NCBI GenBank assembly: GCA_902533695.1
Contig: CACAMV010000004.1
Span: 1-57,115 of the forward strand
Direction: 5' to 3'
From: an uncultured SAR116 cluster alpha proteobacterium
GTDB taxonomy: Bacteria; Pseudomonadota; Alphaproteobacteria; Puniceispirillales; Marisalimonadaceae
Length of the DNA stretch: 57,115 nucleotides
The translations under genes were made by a program, and so were the position numbers. Below the pieces are notes generated by a model that was not told the origin of the DNA, did no database searches, and was given only the letters and a program-made list of their open reading frames with translations. This document shows positions 40,710 to 49,700 of this stretch, one piece after another (positions within the stretch are counted from its first letter, which is position 1; the number at the start of each line of letters is the position of its first letter).

Positions 40710-41966
40710 TTATGTTTCTAAAATTTTTTTGAACCCCAGTATAGTCTCATTTTTTATGTTTTCTAAATAGATGGCGTTAATTGAATCTTCAATAATTTCG
40801 GTTAAAAAAGCATCAATCATGATGTGTTGGGCTTTTTCTTTATTTAACCCTCTACTTAATAAATAAAATATTTGATCTTCATCTAACTCGCCAACTGTCG
40901 CACCATGACTGCATATAACATCATCTGCATATATTTCTAGCTCAGGTTTAGAATTAGAATTAGCTTTATCAGATAATAATAATACTCTACTCATTTGGTG
41001 AGCATCACTTTTCTGAGCATTTTTTTCTACTACTACTTTACCTTGAAATACTCCAGATGAATTGTTATTTAAAACTCCTCTTACTTTCTGAGAAGATCTA
41101 CAATTTGGTACATTATGATAAATAACAGAAGTCAAATCATGATGTTGATCATCTGATGACAAATATACACCGTTTAGATCTACTGATGAGCTTTCCCCTT
41201 TTAAAAAAACATGATTTTCTGATCTAGAAAAAGCTCCGCCCTTAATCAAATTAAAAGACTTACATTCTGAGTTCTCTTCAATAATTTTTATTGTTAAAGA
41301 TAAATTATGACAATAATCACTATCATCAAATATTTTAACAATTTCTAAATTTGAGTTTTTACCAACTTTTACAATTTCTAATGGTGCTATTAAAGCCGAG
41401 CTAGATTTATAAAGCTGTATTAAATTCAAAGCACTATTTTCTTCTAATTCAACTAGTATTAAAGGATGGATAGAGTGTTTACTATCACCGCCATATTGAA
41501 TAATTTCCAAAGGTAAATCTAATGAAAAATTTTTCTTAATTTTAATTTTTAAATAATTTTTTGCACAAGAAGCCGTAATATTTAGCGTTGGATGTGATAA
41601 AATCTCTTGATTGCCACATTTATTCAAAAATTCTTCTAATTCTTTTATTTCAAAAAAACTAATTTCAATATTTTCAGGTAGTTTGTCAGATAAACTCTCT
41701 CTATAAATTCCGTCATAAAAAACAAGAGAATATGAACGTTTTAAAAATTTTATATTTTTGTCGAAATCACTTTCATTAGGCAATAAGGGTGATATTTCTT
41801 TTCTTGATAATTTCCCTAATCTACTTAATTTCCAAGATTCAATTTTAGAAGAAGGCCAAGAATTAAATCTATTCAAAAAATTTTTACGTAAAAATTTATC
41901 CTCAAAATTATCATTAACAAATTTTTCTAATTTTGATTTAAATTGTTCATTTGGTTTATGCTGCAT
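40710..41966 (-). CDS. sufD: SufD, component of the SufBC2D scaffold
   Basis: A 418-residue beta-helix protein. The N-terminal part is divergent. The conserved core contains HHDLTSVIYHNVPNCRSSQK near residue 276, NNSSGVFQGKVVVEKNAQ near 298 and ADDVICSHGATVGELDEDQI near 349, with the histidine used at the SufB-SufD cluster site. It overlaps sufC by 11 bases, supporting translational coupling. Confidence 0.95.
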   Translation of the reverse strand: MQHKPNEQFKSKLEKFVNDNFEDKFLRKNFLNRFNSWPSSKIESWKLSRLGKLSRKEISPLLPNESDFDKNIKFLKRSYSLVFYDGIYRESLSDKLPENIEISFFEIKELEEFLNKCGNQEILSHPTLNITASCAKNYLKIKIKKNFSLDLPLEIIQYGGDSKHSIHPLILVELEENSALNLIQLYKSSSALIAPLEIVKVGKNSNLEIVKIFDDSDYCHNLSLTIKIIEENSECKSFNLIKGGAFSRSENHVFLKGESSSVDLNGVYLSSDDQHHDLTSVIYHNVPNCRSSQKVRGVLNNNSSGVFQGKVVVEKNAQKSDAHQMSRVLLLSDKANSNSKPELEIYADDVICSHGATVGELDEDQIFYLLSRGLNKEKAQHIMIDAFLTEIIEDSINAIYLENIKNETILGFKKILET

Positions 41967-42708
41967 TGATTATACCTGCATATCCATTTTTTTCTACATA
42001 CTTGGCTAATTCGGGACCACCGGATCTTTTTATTTCTCCATCAACCAATATATGAACAAAATCAGGCACAATATAATCTAATAATCTTTGATAATGAGTT
42101 ATTAAAATAATTGCATTGTCATTATTTTTATACTTATTTACGCCATGAGAAACTATCTTCAATGCATCTATATCTAGACCAGAGTCTGTTTCGTCCAAAA
42201 TAGATAAAACTGGTTGAAGCAAAGCCATCTGAAGTATCTCAAATCTTTTTTTCTCACCACCAGAAAAACCTACATTAACTGATCTTTTTAACATTTCATC
42301 CTTAACAAACATTTCATCAGCAACTTTTCTTACTTCTTTAACAAAATTAAGATGATTAAATTCTTCTTTTCCTAAATATTTTCGTCTGGAGTTAACAGCT
42401 TCCCTTAAAAAATTAACACTTGAAACACCTGGAAGCTCAACAGGATATTGGAAAGCTAAAAATAAACCAGCATTTGCTCTTTCATTTGGAAGAAAAGAGG
42501 TAATATCCTTATTTTCAAATTTAACTTCACCTGATTCTAATTCATATCCTTCTCTTCCAGCAAGCATATATGACAAAGTGCTTTTACCTGAACCATTTGG
42601 TCCCATAACAGCATGAATTTCACCTTTATTAACTGACAAGGAAATACCTTTTAAAATTGGCTTATTTTCGATTTTAAGATGAACATTTTTAATTTTTAAA
42701 ATAGACAT
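41956..42708 (-). CDS. sufC: SufC ATPase
   Basis: A 250-residue ABC-type ATPase that drives SufB-SufD rearrangement. Walker A is GPNGSGKSTLSY near residue 36, the signature NVGFSGGEKKRFEILQ is near 146 and Walker B with SILDETDSGLDIDAL near 168. LAFQYPVELPGVSSVNFLR near 88 is characteristic of SufC. It is placed between sufB (3-base gap) and sufD (11-base overlap). Confidence 0.98.
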   Translation of the reverse strand: MSILKIKNVHLKIENKPILKGISLSVNKGEIHAVMGPNGSGKSTLSYMLAGREGYELESGEVKFENKDITSFLPNERANAGLFLAFQYPVELPGVSSVNFLREAVNSRRKYLGKEEFNHLNFVKEVRKVADEMFVKDEMLKRSVNVGFSGGEKKRFEILQMALLQPVLSILDETDSGLDIDALKIVSHGVNKYKNNDNAIILITHYQRLLDYIVPDFVHILVDGEIKRSGGPELAKYVEKNGYAGIINAA

Positions 42709-42711
42709 TTT

Positions 42712-44163
42712 TTATCCCACAGATCCTTCTAAGCTAATTCCAATTAACTTTTGAGCTTCAACTGCAAACTCCATTGGTAATTCTTTCATAACTTCTTTAC
42801 AGAATCCATTTACTATTAGTGATGTTGCTGATTCGCTATCTAAACCCCTTTGGAAGCAATAGAATAATTGATCATCTGAAATCTTTGAAGTTGTAGCCTC
42901 ATGTTCAACTTTGGCATTAGCAACATTCTGAGCTATATAAGGAACGGTATGTGCTGAGCATTTATCGCCTATAAGCAAGGAATCACATTGCGTAAAATTT
43001 CTTGCTTTATTTGCCGTTTTTTGAATTTGAACTTGTCCCCTATATGTGTTACTTGATTTTCCAGCAGAAATTCCTTTAGAGATTATTGTAGATTTTGTAT
43101 CTTTTCCAATATGTATCATTTTGGTACCAGTATCTGCTTGTTGTGCGTTGTTTGTTATAGCCACTGAATAGAATTCACCTACAGACTGATTACCCATTAA
43201 AATACATGAAGGATATTTCCAAGTAATTGAAGATCCTGTTTCAACTTGTGTCCATGAAATTTTTGATCTGTCACCTAAACATTTTCCTCTTTTTGTAACA
43301 AAATTATAAATTCCACCTTTTCCGTTTTCATCTCCCGGGTACCAATTTTGAACAGTTGAGTATTTGATTTGAGCGTCTTTCATAGCAACTAATTCAACAA
43401 CTGCTGCATGCAACTGATTTTCATCTCTTTGAGGTGCAGTACAACCTTCTAAGTATGAAACATAACCAGAATCCTCAACTACAATTAGTGTTCTTTCAAA
43501 TTGACCAGTATTTTGTTCATTAATTCTGAAATAAGTAGAAAGTTCCATAGGACATTTTACATCTTTTGGAACTAATACGAATGATCCATCAGTAAAAACA
43601 GCAGAATTTAAGGCAGTATAATAATTATCACTAACTGGCACTACAGATCCTAAGTATTTTTTAACCAATTGAGGATATTTTTGAATGGCTTCAGATATTG
43701 GACAAAAAATTACACCACTTTCTGATAGTTTTTCTTTAAAAGTAGTTGCAACAGAGACAGAGTCAAAAACCGCATCAACCGCAACTCCGGCCAGCATTTT
43801 TTGTTCTGTTAATGGTATACCAAGCTTCTCATATGTTTTTAATATTTCAGGATCAACTTCATCAAGGCTTTCTAATTTTTTCTTTTGTTTCGGAGCTGCA
43901 TAATAATAAATATCCTGATAGTTTATGTCTGAAAAATCAACTTTAGCCCAATTAGGTTTTTCCATCTTCAGCCACTTTCTGTATGCCATTAATCTCCATT
44001 CAAGTAACCATTTTGGTTCAGATTTCTTTGAAGAAATAAATCTAATTATATCTTCATTTAATCCTTTAGGTGCCTTTTCAACATTAACATTTGTGGTAAA
44101 ACCATATTTGTATTTTTTTGTAGTATCTCTAACTTTTTTTATTGTTTCTGATGTTGCAACCAT
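42712..44163 (-). CDS. sufB: SufB iron-sulfur scaffold protein
   Basis: A 483-residue core scaffold of SufBC2D. Diagnostic blocks are [20 protein letters not shown] near the N-terminus, [18 protein letters not shown] near 173, [20 protein letters not shown] near 239 and [18 protein letters not shown] near 398, including the functional Cys, followed by [20 protein letters not shown] near 424. The ribosome site AAGGTGAT is strong. It lies 24 bases after the Rrf2 regulator gene. Confidence 0.98.
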   Translation of the reverse strand: MVATSETIKKVRDTTKKYKYGFTTNVNVEKAPKGLNEDIIRFISSKKSEPKWLLEWRLMAYRKWLKMEKPNWAKVDFSDINYQDIYYYAAPKQKKKLESLDEVDPEILKTYEKLGIPLTEQKMLAGVAVDAVFDSVSVATTFKEKLSESGVIFCPISEAIQKYPQLVKKYLGSVVPVSDNYYTALNSAVFTDGSFVLVPKDVKCPMELSTYFRINEQNTGQFERTLIVVEDSGYVSYLEGCTAPQRDENQLHAAVVELVAMKDAQIKYSTVQNWYPGDENGKGGIYNFVTKRGKCLGDRSKISWTQVETGSSITWKYPSCILMGNQSVGEFYSVAITNNAQQADTGTKMIHIGKDTKSTIISKGISAGKSSNTYRGQVQIQKTANKARNFTQCDSLLIGDKCSAHTVPYIAQNVANAKVEHEATTSKISDDQLFYCFQRGLDSESATSLIVNGFCKEVMKELPMEFAVEAQKLIGISLEGSVG

Positions 44164-44187
44164 TCAAATCACCTTAAATTCTTAAAA

Positions 44188-44652
44188 TTAAATAACTAAA
44201 TTATTATTTACTTCTTGTTCATTATTATAAATATTAAAAAAGTTATCGGGAGCAAGTAAATCTGCCAAAGAATAGTTCTTTATACTATTTCTGATCAACT
44301 CATTAAAATTATTCCAATTTCCTTCCAACAAACATTTTTTGCTCGACTCACAAATTTGAGAACCACCTTGCACACATGCAGTTATATTTATGGGACCTTC
44401 CAAAGCTTCTATTACTTCTATAATATAAATTTGTCTAGCTGGTATTTTGATTTTGTATCCCCCATTCGAACCTCTATGAGTTAAGATAAAATTACTCTTA
44501 GAAACTAAAACTTTTAAAATTCTTTGGACAGTTGAAAGTCTGAGACCAGAGATCTCAGAAATTTTAGTTGCAGTAATGAAATGATTTCTATTTTTTGATA
44601 AAATGCCTAAACAAACAACTGCATAATCTGTCATTTTCCCAAGTTTTAACAT
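44188..44652 (-). CDS. Rrf2-family regulator of the suf operon (SufR/IscR-like)
   Basis: A 154-residue winged-helix regulator. The DNA-binding N-terminus reads KMTDYAVVCLGILSKNRN and SGLRLSTVQRILKVL near residue 31. The cluster-binding cysteines lie in ITACVQGGSQICESSKKCLLEGNW near 87-110. The first two cysteines are separated by seven residues instead of the five of E. coli IscR, closer to the suf-associated (TIGR02944-like) regulators. It leads the suf operon and probably controls it through the palindromes just upstream. Confidence 0.92.
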   Translation of the reverse strand: MLKLGKMTDYAVVCLGILSKNRNHFITATKISEISGLRLSTVQRILKVLVSKSNFILTHRGSNGGYKIKIPARQIYIIEVIEALEGPINITACVQGGSQICESSKKCLLEGNWNNFNELIRNSIKNYSLADLLAPDNFFNIYNNEQEVNNNLVI

Positions 44653-44664
44653 ATTTTTGAGCCA

Positions 44665-44692
44665 ATATTCATTACTATGAATATAGTACTAT
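44665..44692 (-). promoter_or_regulatory. Overlapping palindromes before the suf operon (candidate operator)
   Basis: ATATTCAT (44665-44672) and ATGAATAT (44677-44684) form a perfect 8-bp inverted repeat with a 4-base spacer. ATAGTACTAT (44683-44692) is a perfect 10-bp palindrome that overlaps its end by two bases. Further ATAGTA-type copies flank it. The block lies 13-40 bases before the Rrf2-regulator start codon, where an autoregulatory operator is expected. The role is inferred. Confidence 0.55.
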
Positions 44693-44722
44693 TTTAATAC
44701 TATTAAAAGGTAATAAAAGAAA

Positions 44723-45145
44723 TTAATTTCTAACCATATGTTTAAGCAAATATTTACCTTTTTCAATACCACTAAAAATTTGATCTAAATCAGGATGATC
44801 AACAGGTCCATTTTCATCATCAATAATTAAATTTTGCTGAGAAACATATGCTGAGTAAAAAGTTTCTGTGTTTTCTGCCATTAAATGATAATAAGGTTGA
44901 TTTTTTGACGGCCTTATCTCAGCAGGTATGGATTGATACCACTCCTCAGTATTAGAAAACTCAGGATCAACATCAACTATTACTCCTCTAAAAGGATATA
45001 TTCTGTGCTTTACAATATCTCCAATATTAAAAAGTGGTTCATTTGTGACCTTTACTCCTTTAGAACTTAAAATTTCTAAATTATCTGATAAAACTTTATT
45101 CTTTTTATCATCTGATTCAGATTTGTTTTTTCTGTTATCTTCCAT
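44723..45145 (-). CDS. hspQ: Heat shock protein HspQ
   Basis: A 140-residue HspQ (YccV) protein, in E. coli a heat-induced factor that alters DnaA and acts as a Lon substrate and specificity enhancer. FNIGDIVKHRIYPFRGVIVD near residue 41, PEFSNTEEWYQSIP near 61 and PYYHLMAENTETFYSAYVSQ near 83 are family signatures. The N-terminal 35 residues are charged and variable. It lies 21 bases after rpmF on the same strand. Confidence 0.95.
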   Translation of the reverse strand: MEDNRKNKSESDDKKNKVLSDNLEILSSKGVKVTNEPLFNIGDIVKHRIYPFRGVIVDVDPEFSNTEEWYQSIPAEIRPSKNQPYYHLMAENTETFYSAYVSQQNLIIDDENGPVDHPDLDQIFSGIEKGKYLLKHMVRN

Positions 45146-45166
45146 AAAAATCTATAAATCAAAATA

Positions 45167-45352
45167 TTATTTTTTTGTTTTGATATTTAATACTTGGCGA
45201 CCATTGTACATCCCAGTTTTTAAATCAAGATGATGTGGCCTATGTAACTCACCAGTATCTTTATTTTCAACAAAAGCATCACTTTTGATTGCGTCGTGGG
45301 ATCTTCTCATACCTCTTTTAGATTTTGTTATTTTACTTTTAGGTACTGCCAT
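45167..45352 (-). CDS. rpmF: 50S ribosomal protein L32
   Basis: A 61-residue ribosomal protein. [20 protein letters not shown] at the N-terminus is the L32 signature, followed by [20 protein letters not shown]. It lacks the zinc cysteines of some L32 forms, as usual in alphaproteobacteria. It has a GAGAGA-like ribosome site and sits between tRNA-Ala and hspQ on the same strand. Confidence 0.97.
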   Translation of the reverse strand: MAVPKSKITKSKRGMRRSHDAIKSDAFVENKDTGELHRPHHLDLKTGMYNGRQVLNIKTKK

Positions 45353-45368
45353 AAATTCTCTCTATTTT

Positions 45369-45444
45369 TGGTGGAGCTGGACGGGATCGAACCGACGACC
45401 TCATGCTTGCAAAGCACGCGCTCTCCCAACTGAGCTACAGCCCC
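45369..45444 (-). tRNA. tRNA-Ala (anticodon TGC)
   Basis: The minus-strand cloverleaf has acceptor GGGGCTG paired with CAGCTCC including one G-U pair, D-arm TAGCTCAG, anticodon stem CGTGC/GCATG, loop TTTGCAA giving TGC, T-loop TTCGATC, discriminator A and encoded CCA. It is 17 bases upstream of rpmF on the same strand. As it is not in an rRNA operon, it may be an additional or the only copy. Confidence 0.96.
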
Positions 45445-45549
45445 ACAACTATACCATAGTTAGATAACTTTTTGAAATAATAACGTCAAGTTTTTTGTTA
45501 TTTTATGCTTTATAATGTATAAAGATAGTTAAAGAGAGGCATTTAAATC

Positions 45550-46551
45550 ATGATATTTAAAAATATTTCTATTTTCGATTCGGAAGGGTTTATTTTGACA
45601 TCTTCTCTCACTTTAAAATCATTTGAAAAAAAAATAAAAGTCTCTAAAGGAACTTTAATAAATGAAGAGATTATAAACTTGTTACAAAAGAATGGTTTCA
45701 AAAACGTTTATTGCGCCAAATTAGAAAAAAATGAGTTTAATGAAAATGAAGCAGCATTAAAAATATCTGAAAAAATAATTTTAAATAAAAAAGTTTTTTA
45801 TTTAAAACAACTAATGACAGGAAGAGTTAATATTATTTCAAATGTAGATGGATTATTTTTTTACAATGAAAAACAATTGATTGAAGTTAATAATATTTCT
45901 AACTCAATTGGAATTGGAGCCCTAAAACCATTTGCCAAAGTAAGAAAAAACCAAACATTAGCAACTACAAAGATAATAACATATGGAATTGAAGGAAACA
46001 TATTACACAAATTGTCAAAAGTCGGAAAACAATTATTTAAATTGGTTCCCTTTAAAAATTTTAATATTAATATTATTCAAACCTTTAATAACTCATCAAA
46101 AAAATCAATTTTAGACAAAACAAAAAAAGTTACTGAAGAGAGACTTGTTGATTGTGGTAAACACGCTATAACCGAATTTAGATCTCCGCATGATCATGAA
46201 AATTTAGATAAAATTCTTAAAAATAGTCTTAAAAATAATCCTGATTTAATTTTAATTTTTGGAACTAGTGCGATAGCTGATGAAGATGATTTGATACCAT
46301 CAGTAATAAAAGATAATGGAGGAAAAATTTTAAGATTTGGAATGCCAGTAGAACCAGGAAATTTAGTTTTAATAAGTTCTATCAAAAATTATATCAAAAA
46401 CAACAAGACTATTTACATAATAGGTATGCCAGGTTGTTCAAAATCACCGAAAGAAAATGGAGTTGATTGGATTATATGGAGAATACTTGCTGGATTAAAA
46501 ATTACTAATCAGGGTATAAACAAAATGTCTGTTGGAGGGTTAATCAAATGA
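45550..46551 (+). CDS. Stand-alone molybdopterin-binding (MoeA/MogA-fold) protein
   Basis: A 333-residue protein whose C-terminal half has the molybdopterin-binding fold: LILIFGTSAIADEDDLIPSV near residue 234, RFGMPVEPGNLVLI near 261 and IIGMPGCSKSPKENGVDWII near 293-312. In other alphaproteobacteria this domain is commonly fused to a MobA-like nucleotidyltransferase in molybdoenzyme gene clusters; here that part is absent. The N-terminal half (residues 1-170) is a divergent extension. Ribosome site AGAGAGG. It overlaps the ArsC-like gene by 4 bases (ATGA). The role in molybdenum cofactor handling is inferred. Confidence 0.78.
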   Translation: MIFKNISIFDSEGFILTSSLTLKSFEKKIKVSKGTLINEEIINLLQKNGFKNVYCAKLEKNEFNENEAALKISEKIILNKKVFYLKQLMTGRVNIISNVDGLFFYNEKQLIEVNNISNSIGIGALKPFAKVRKNQTLATTKIITYGIEGNILHKLSKVGKQLFKLVPFKNFNINIIQTFNNSSKKSILDKTKKVTEERLVDCGKHAITEFRSPHDHENLDKILKNSLKNNPDLILIFGTSAIADEDDLIPSVIKDNGGKILRFGMPVEPGNLVLISSIKNYIKNNKTIYIIGMPGCSKSPKENGVDWIIWRILAGLKITNQGINKMSVGGLIK

Positions 46552-46919
46552 TAAGTTCAAATCAAACCATCTATCTTTATCACAACAAAAGATGTTCAAA
46601 ATCTAGGCAAGCTCTTGAATTTTTAAACAAAAATAATATTCCAGTTATTATAATTGATTATTTAAATAAAGCTATTGACAAAGACTTATTAAAAAAAACT
46701 TTACTAACTCTTAAAGATAATGGTGTCATAAGAAAAGAGGAGAAAATATTTAATCAACTTAAAATTCCAAAAAATAACCTTGCTAACATCAATAAACTTG
46801 AGTTAATCATTAAACATCCTATCCTTCTGCAAAGACCAATAATCGTTAAAGAGATAAACAAAAAAATGGTTGCAGCATTAATTTGTAGACCTGTAGAACT
46901 AATTAAAAATTTTTTTTAA
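46548..46919 (+). CDS. ArsC/Spx-family thioredoxin-fold protein (arsenate reductase-like)
   Basis: A 123-residue protein with the glutaredoxin-like ArsC signature YHNKRCSKSRQALEFL near residue 11-26, holding the catalytic Cys. PILLQRPIIV near 90 contains the conserved Arg, and CRPVELIKNFF ends the protein. The length fits arsenate reductases of the YfgD type. Actual arsenate reduction is not certain, as this family includes functions unrelated to arsenic. It is translationally coupled to the molybdopterin-binding gene and overlaps the convergent trhO by 17 bases. Confidence 0.88.
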   Translation: MISSNQTIYLYHNKRCSKSRQALEFLNKNNIPVIIIDYLNKAIDKDLLKKTLLTLKDNGVIRKEEKIFNQLKIPKNNLANINKLELIIKHPILLQRPIIVKEINKKMVAALICRPVELIKNFF

Positions 46920-47895
46920 TGTTATTTTTTGGACCTAAGTGGTCCTGATTCTTTTTCTTTGACAAGTAAATTTGTTTTTGTCTTTCATCAAAGCGTTTTT
47001 TCTGAGATTTTGAAGTTTTGTTAAAACAATGATGACAACTTTTGCCTTCTTCAAAATCGCTATGTTTTTTATCTTCTATACTTAAAGGCATACGACAAGC
47101 AAAACACATGTCAAAATTTCCTACTTTCAAACCATGTTTAACTGAAACTCTATAATCAAAAACGAAGCATTCTCCTAACCATTTGCTTTCAACCTTAGGT
47201 ATTTGTTCCAAATATTTCAAAATACCTCCTTCTAAATGAAATATATTTTCAAAACCTAATTTTTTTAAATGTGAAGTAGATTTTTCACATCTAATGCCAC
47301 CTGTGCAAAACATAGCTATTTTTTTTGACTTAGGAACATTTTTATCAATTATGTTCTTTTTTACCCATTGAGGAAACTCTCTGAAGGAGTTAAGTTTTGG
47401 ATTTATTGAATTTTTAAAAGTCCCTATTGATATTTCATAATTATTTCTAGTATCTATGATTAATGTCTCTATATCATCTATCATTTCATTCCAAAATTTA
47501 GGTTCAACATATTCACCAACTAATCGTTCTGGCCTAATTTTTTTATCACCAATAGTTACAATTTCTTGTTTAATTTTAACCTTCATTCTTAAAAATGGAT
47601 TAATAGTGCAAAGAGAATATTTAGGTTTTAAATCTTTAAAATGTGACCAATTACTTAGGTTTTTATAAAAGTTTAATGTATCTTCACTGTTTCCACATAT
47701 TGTTCCATTAATTCCTTCATTAGCTAATAAAATAGTACCTTTAAGATTTATTTTGGCTAAAAAATTGTTTAAATCTATTTTTGTTTTATTAACATTTTTC
47801 AACTCTTCAAATTTATAAAATGTTGAAACCACTAATTGATCTTTAATAGGTTTATTAGAATTTAAATATTTTAAAAAATGGTTAATTAAGTTCAT
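46903..47895 (-). CDS. trhO: tRNA U34 hydroxylase TrhO (YceA, rhodanese-domain)
   Basis: A 330-residue protein. The N-terminal acylphosphatase-like domain contains GTILLANEGINGTICG near residue 53. A central rhodanese domain holds the active-site Cys in MFCTGGIRCEKSTSHLKKLG near 195. The C-terminal part has CFACRMPLS and CHHCF cysteine pairs that likely bind metal. TrhO makes 5-hydroxyuridine at tRNA position 34 with oxygen. The length matches E. coli TrhO (350). It converges with the ArsC-like gene. Confidence 0.94.
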   Translation of the reverse strand: MNLINHFLKYLNSNKPIKDQLVVSTFYKFEELKNVNKTKIDLNNFLAKINLKGTILLANEGINGTICGNSEDTLNFYKNLSNWSHFKDLKPKYSLCTINPFLRMKVKIKQEIVTIGDKKIRPERLVGEYVEPKFWNEMIDDIETLIIDTRNNYEISIGTFKNSINPKLNSFREFPQWVKKNIIDKNVPKSKKIAMFCTGGIRCEKSTSHLKKLGFENIFHLEGGILKYLEQIPKVESKWLGECFVFDYRVSVKHGLKVGNFDMCFACRMPLSIEDKKHSDFEEGKSCHHCFNKTSKSQKKRFDERQKQIYLSKKKNQDHLGPKNNIKKNF

Positions 47896-47953
47896 AAAAA
47901 AATTTAACTTTAATATTTATTTGTATAATATAAATATTTTATCGGAGTAACAA

Positions 47954-48385
47954 ATGAAAATAATAGATATTCAAACTTCAAACAAAATTCTACAAGCATC
48001 ATTGAACAAAGCTAGAGAAATGAATTTAAATCCAATAATGGTAGTTATTTTAGATCATAGAGGAGCAGTAAAGGCATGTCTAGGTGAAGAGGGTATTAGT
48101 CCATTTAGATTTAAAATCGCTTTCGGAAAAGCAAATGGAGCTTATCAAATGGGTATGGGATCTCGATCTCTATATAATAGGGCAGAGCAACAGGCTTACT
48201 TTGTAAATTCTATAAACACATTAGCTGATGGCGACTTAATTCCTGTGCCAGGAGGTGTTTTAATAAAAGATGAAAAGAATGAAATAGTTGGATCAGTAGG
48301 AATTTCTGGAGATAGTTCAGATAATGATGAAATTGCCGCTATTGCTGGCATCGAATCAGCTGGCTTAAAAGCAGATGCAGGATAA
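47954..48385 (+). CDS. GlcG/HbpS-family (DUF336) protein
   Basis: A 143-residue protein of the family related to GlcG and haem-binding HbpS. NKILQASLNKAREMNLNPIM near residue 10, VVILDHRGAVKACLGEEG near 31, VNSINTLADGDLIPVPGGV near 82 and GSVGISGDSSDNDEIAAIAG near 111 are family blocks. Its function is not well defined; haem binding is known only for some members. It is divergent from trhO, with a GGAG ribosome site. Confidence 0.88.
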   Translation: MKIIDIQTSNKILQASLNKAREMNLNPIMVVILDHRGAVKACLGEEGISPFRFKIAFGKANGAYQMGMGSRSLYNRAEQQAYFVNSINTLADGDLIPVPGGVLIKDEKNEIVGSVGISGDSSDNDEIAAIAGIESAGLKADAG

Positions 48386-48391
48386 TTAAAA

Positions 48392-49018
48392 TTATAACAT
48401 AATAAGTAATGGCGGAAGTGTTAAACAAATTAACAAAAATATAAATCCAATAAAAATAATATTTCCTTTATAAGGTTTATCCTCAAAATTATTATCTCTG
48501 GGCTTGCCATCAATCATTTGATTTATCAATTTTTCTTTTTTTACAAATTGATAGAAGAAAATTGCAAGTAAATGTAAAGATACAAAAATATATATTACAT
48601 AATGAAAGATATTATGAATTCTATTCCAATATTTAGTTAAATCAGGAGTTAAATTTGCTAAAGGACCTTCAAACAATATATCATCGCTAGAAAATAGCCC
48701 TGAAACAGATAATACTAATATTACTATATAAAAACCAAATACTGACAAACTTCCTAAAGGATTGTGACCCCTATAATTTATCTTCTTTCCATTTAAAAAT
48801 AACAATAATTCTCGAGGAGAATAAAAGAACGTTTTAAATCTGGAATAATGTGGACCAAAAAAACCCCAAAATACCCTAAACATTATTAAACCAAGTGACA
48901 TAGAACCAAAAAACTGATGTAAGAACAAATTATCAAATTTAGCAGAAATAATGGACAAAATAATTAATATCACTAGTATCCAGTGAAATAACCTTAAATT
49001 AATATCCCATATAATCAT
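48392..49018 (-). CDS. Cytochrome b561-type membrane cytochrome
   Basis: A 208-residue protein with four to five membrane helices. MIIWDINLRLFHWILV at the N-terminus places a haem-ligand histidine in helix 1. GHNPLGSLSVFGF near residue 83 is the bacterial b561/hydrogenase b-type signature. HNIFHYVIYIFVSLHLLAI near 135 supplies further histidines. Such proteins pass electrons between quinone and periplasmic partners. The gene is alone, converging with the GlcG-like gene, so its redox partner is unknown. Confidence 0.88.
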   Translation of the reverse strand: MIIWDINLRLFHWILVILIILSIISAKFDNLFLHQFFGSMSLGLIMFRVFWGFFGPHYSRFKTFFYSPRELLLFLNGKKINYRGHNPLGSLSVFGFYIVILVLSVSGLFSSDDILFEGPLANLTPDLTKYWNRIHNIFHYVIYIFVSLHLLAIFFYQFVKKEKLINQMIDGKPRDNNFEDKPYKGNIIFIGFIFLLICLTLPPLLIML

Positions 49019-49081
49019 AATTTTTTTAACAAATATGCATTAACTATTTCTTATCAGTAGGAAAAATAATATTATAACAAA

Positions 49082-49696
49082 ATGAAAAAAAATTGGTCAC
49101 AAAATATGAAATTCGCATTTAAAAAACTAACAAAAATTGACCCATTACTTAATAAAATTATTGCAGATTATGGGGTTCCTAAAGATAGAGCCGTACCTAA
49201 TCAATTTGTTACATTAGTAAAAATAATAATAGGTCAACAAATTTCAAGATCTGCAGCAGAAAGTATATTTAAAAAATTGAAAGAAAAAGAATTGATCTCA
49301 GTTAAAAAAATTTTAAACATTGAAACAAAAGAATTAAAAAAAACAGGCCTTTCTTCTCAAAAAATAAATTATATAAAAAATCTAGCTATTAAAATCAAAA
49401 AAGGAGAGATTTGTTTATCTAATTTTGAAAAAATAACAGGGGCAGATGTTTATCAAAGCTTAATAAAAGTTAAAGGTATTGGAGAGTGGACAATAAATAA
49501 TTATAGATTATTTGCCCTTCAGGATGTAGATGCTTGGCCTGGAGGTGATCTAGCTCTACAAGAAACCGTAAAACAGATTAAAAATTTAGATAAAAGACCA
49601 AGTATTAATGAAATGAAAAATATATCAGAAAATTGGACTCCTTATAGAGGGGCCGCAGCCCTCATATTATGGCATTATTATAGTTTTAATAAATGA
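49082..49696 (+). CDS. DNA-3-methyladenine glycosylase II (AlkA-like, HhH-GPD)
   Basis: A 204-residue base-excision repair enzyme. IIGQQISRSAAESIFKKL near residue 50 and the helix-hairpin-helix GLSSQKINYIKNLA and VKGIGEWTINNYRLFAL are present. The catalytic Asp lies in DVDAWPGGDLAL near 149-160. It is a short form lacking the N-terminal domain of E. coli AlkA. It is 4 bases ahead of the CysQ-Sua5 fusion gene and starts a four-gene plus-strand run reaching lptD. Confidence 0.93.
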   Translation: MKKNWSQNMKFAFKKLTKIDPLLNKIIADYGVPKDRAVPNQFVTLVKIIIGQQISRSAAESIFKKLKEKELISVKKILNIETKELKKTGLSSQKINYIKNLAIKIKKGEICLSNFEKITGADVYQSLIKVKGIGEWTINNYRLFALQDVDAWPGGDLALQETVKQIKNLDKRPSINEMKNISENWTPYRGAAALILWHYYSFNK

Positions 49697-49700
49697 ACTT

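Noticed and set aside
45485-45516. Sigma-70 promoter before the molybdopterin-binding gene (TTGTTA and TATAAT)
   Set aside because: The two hexamers are only 10 bases apart; the TATAAT alone is not strong evidence in AT-rich DNA.
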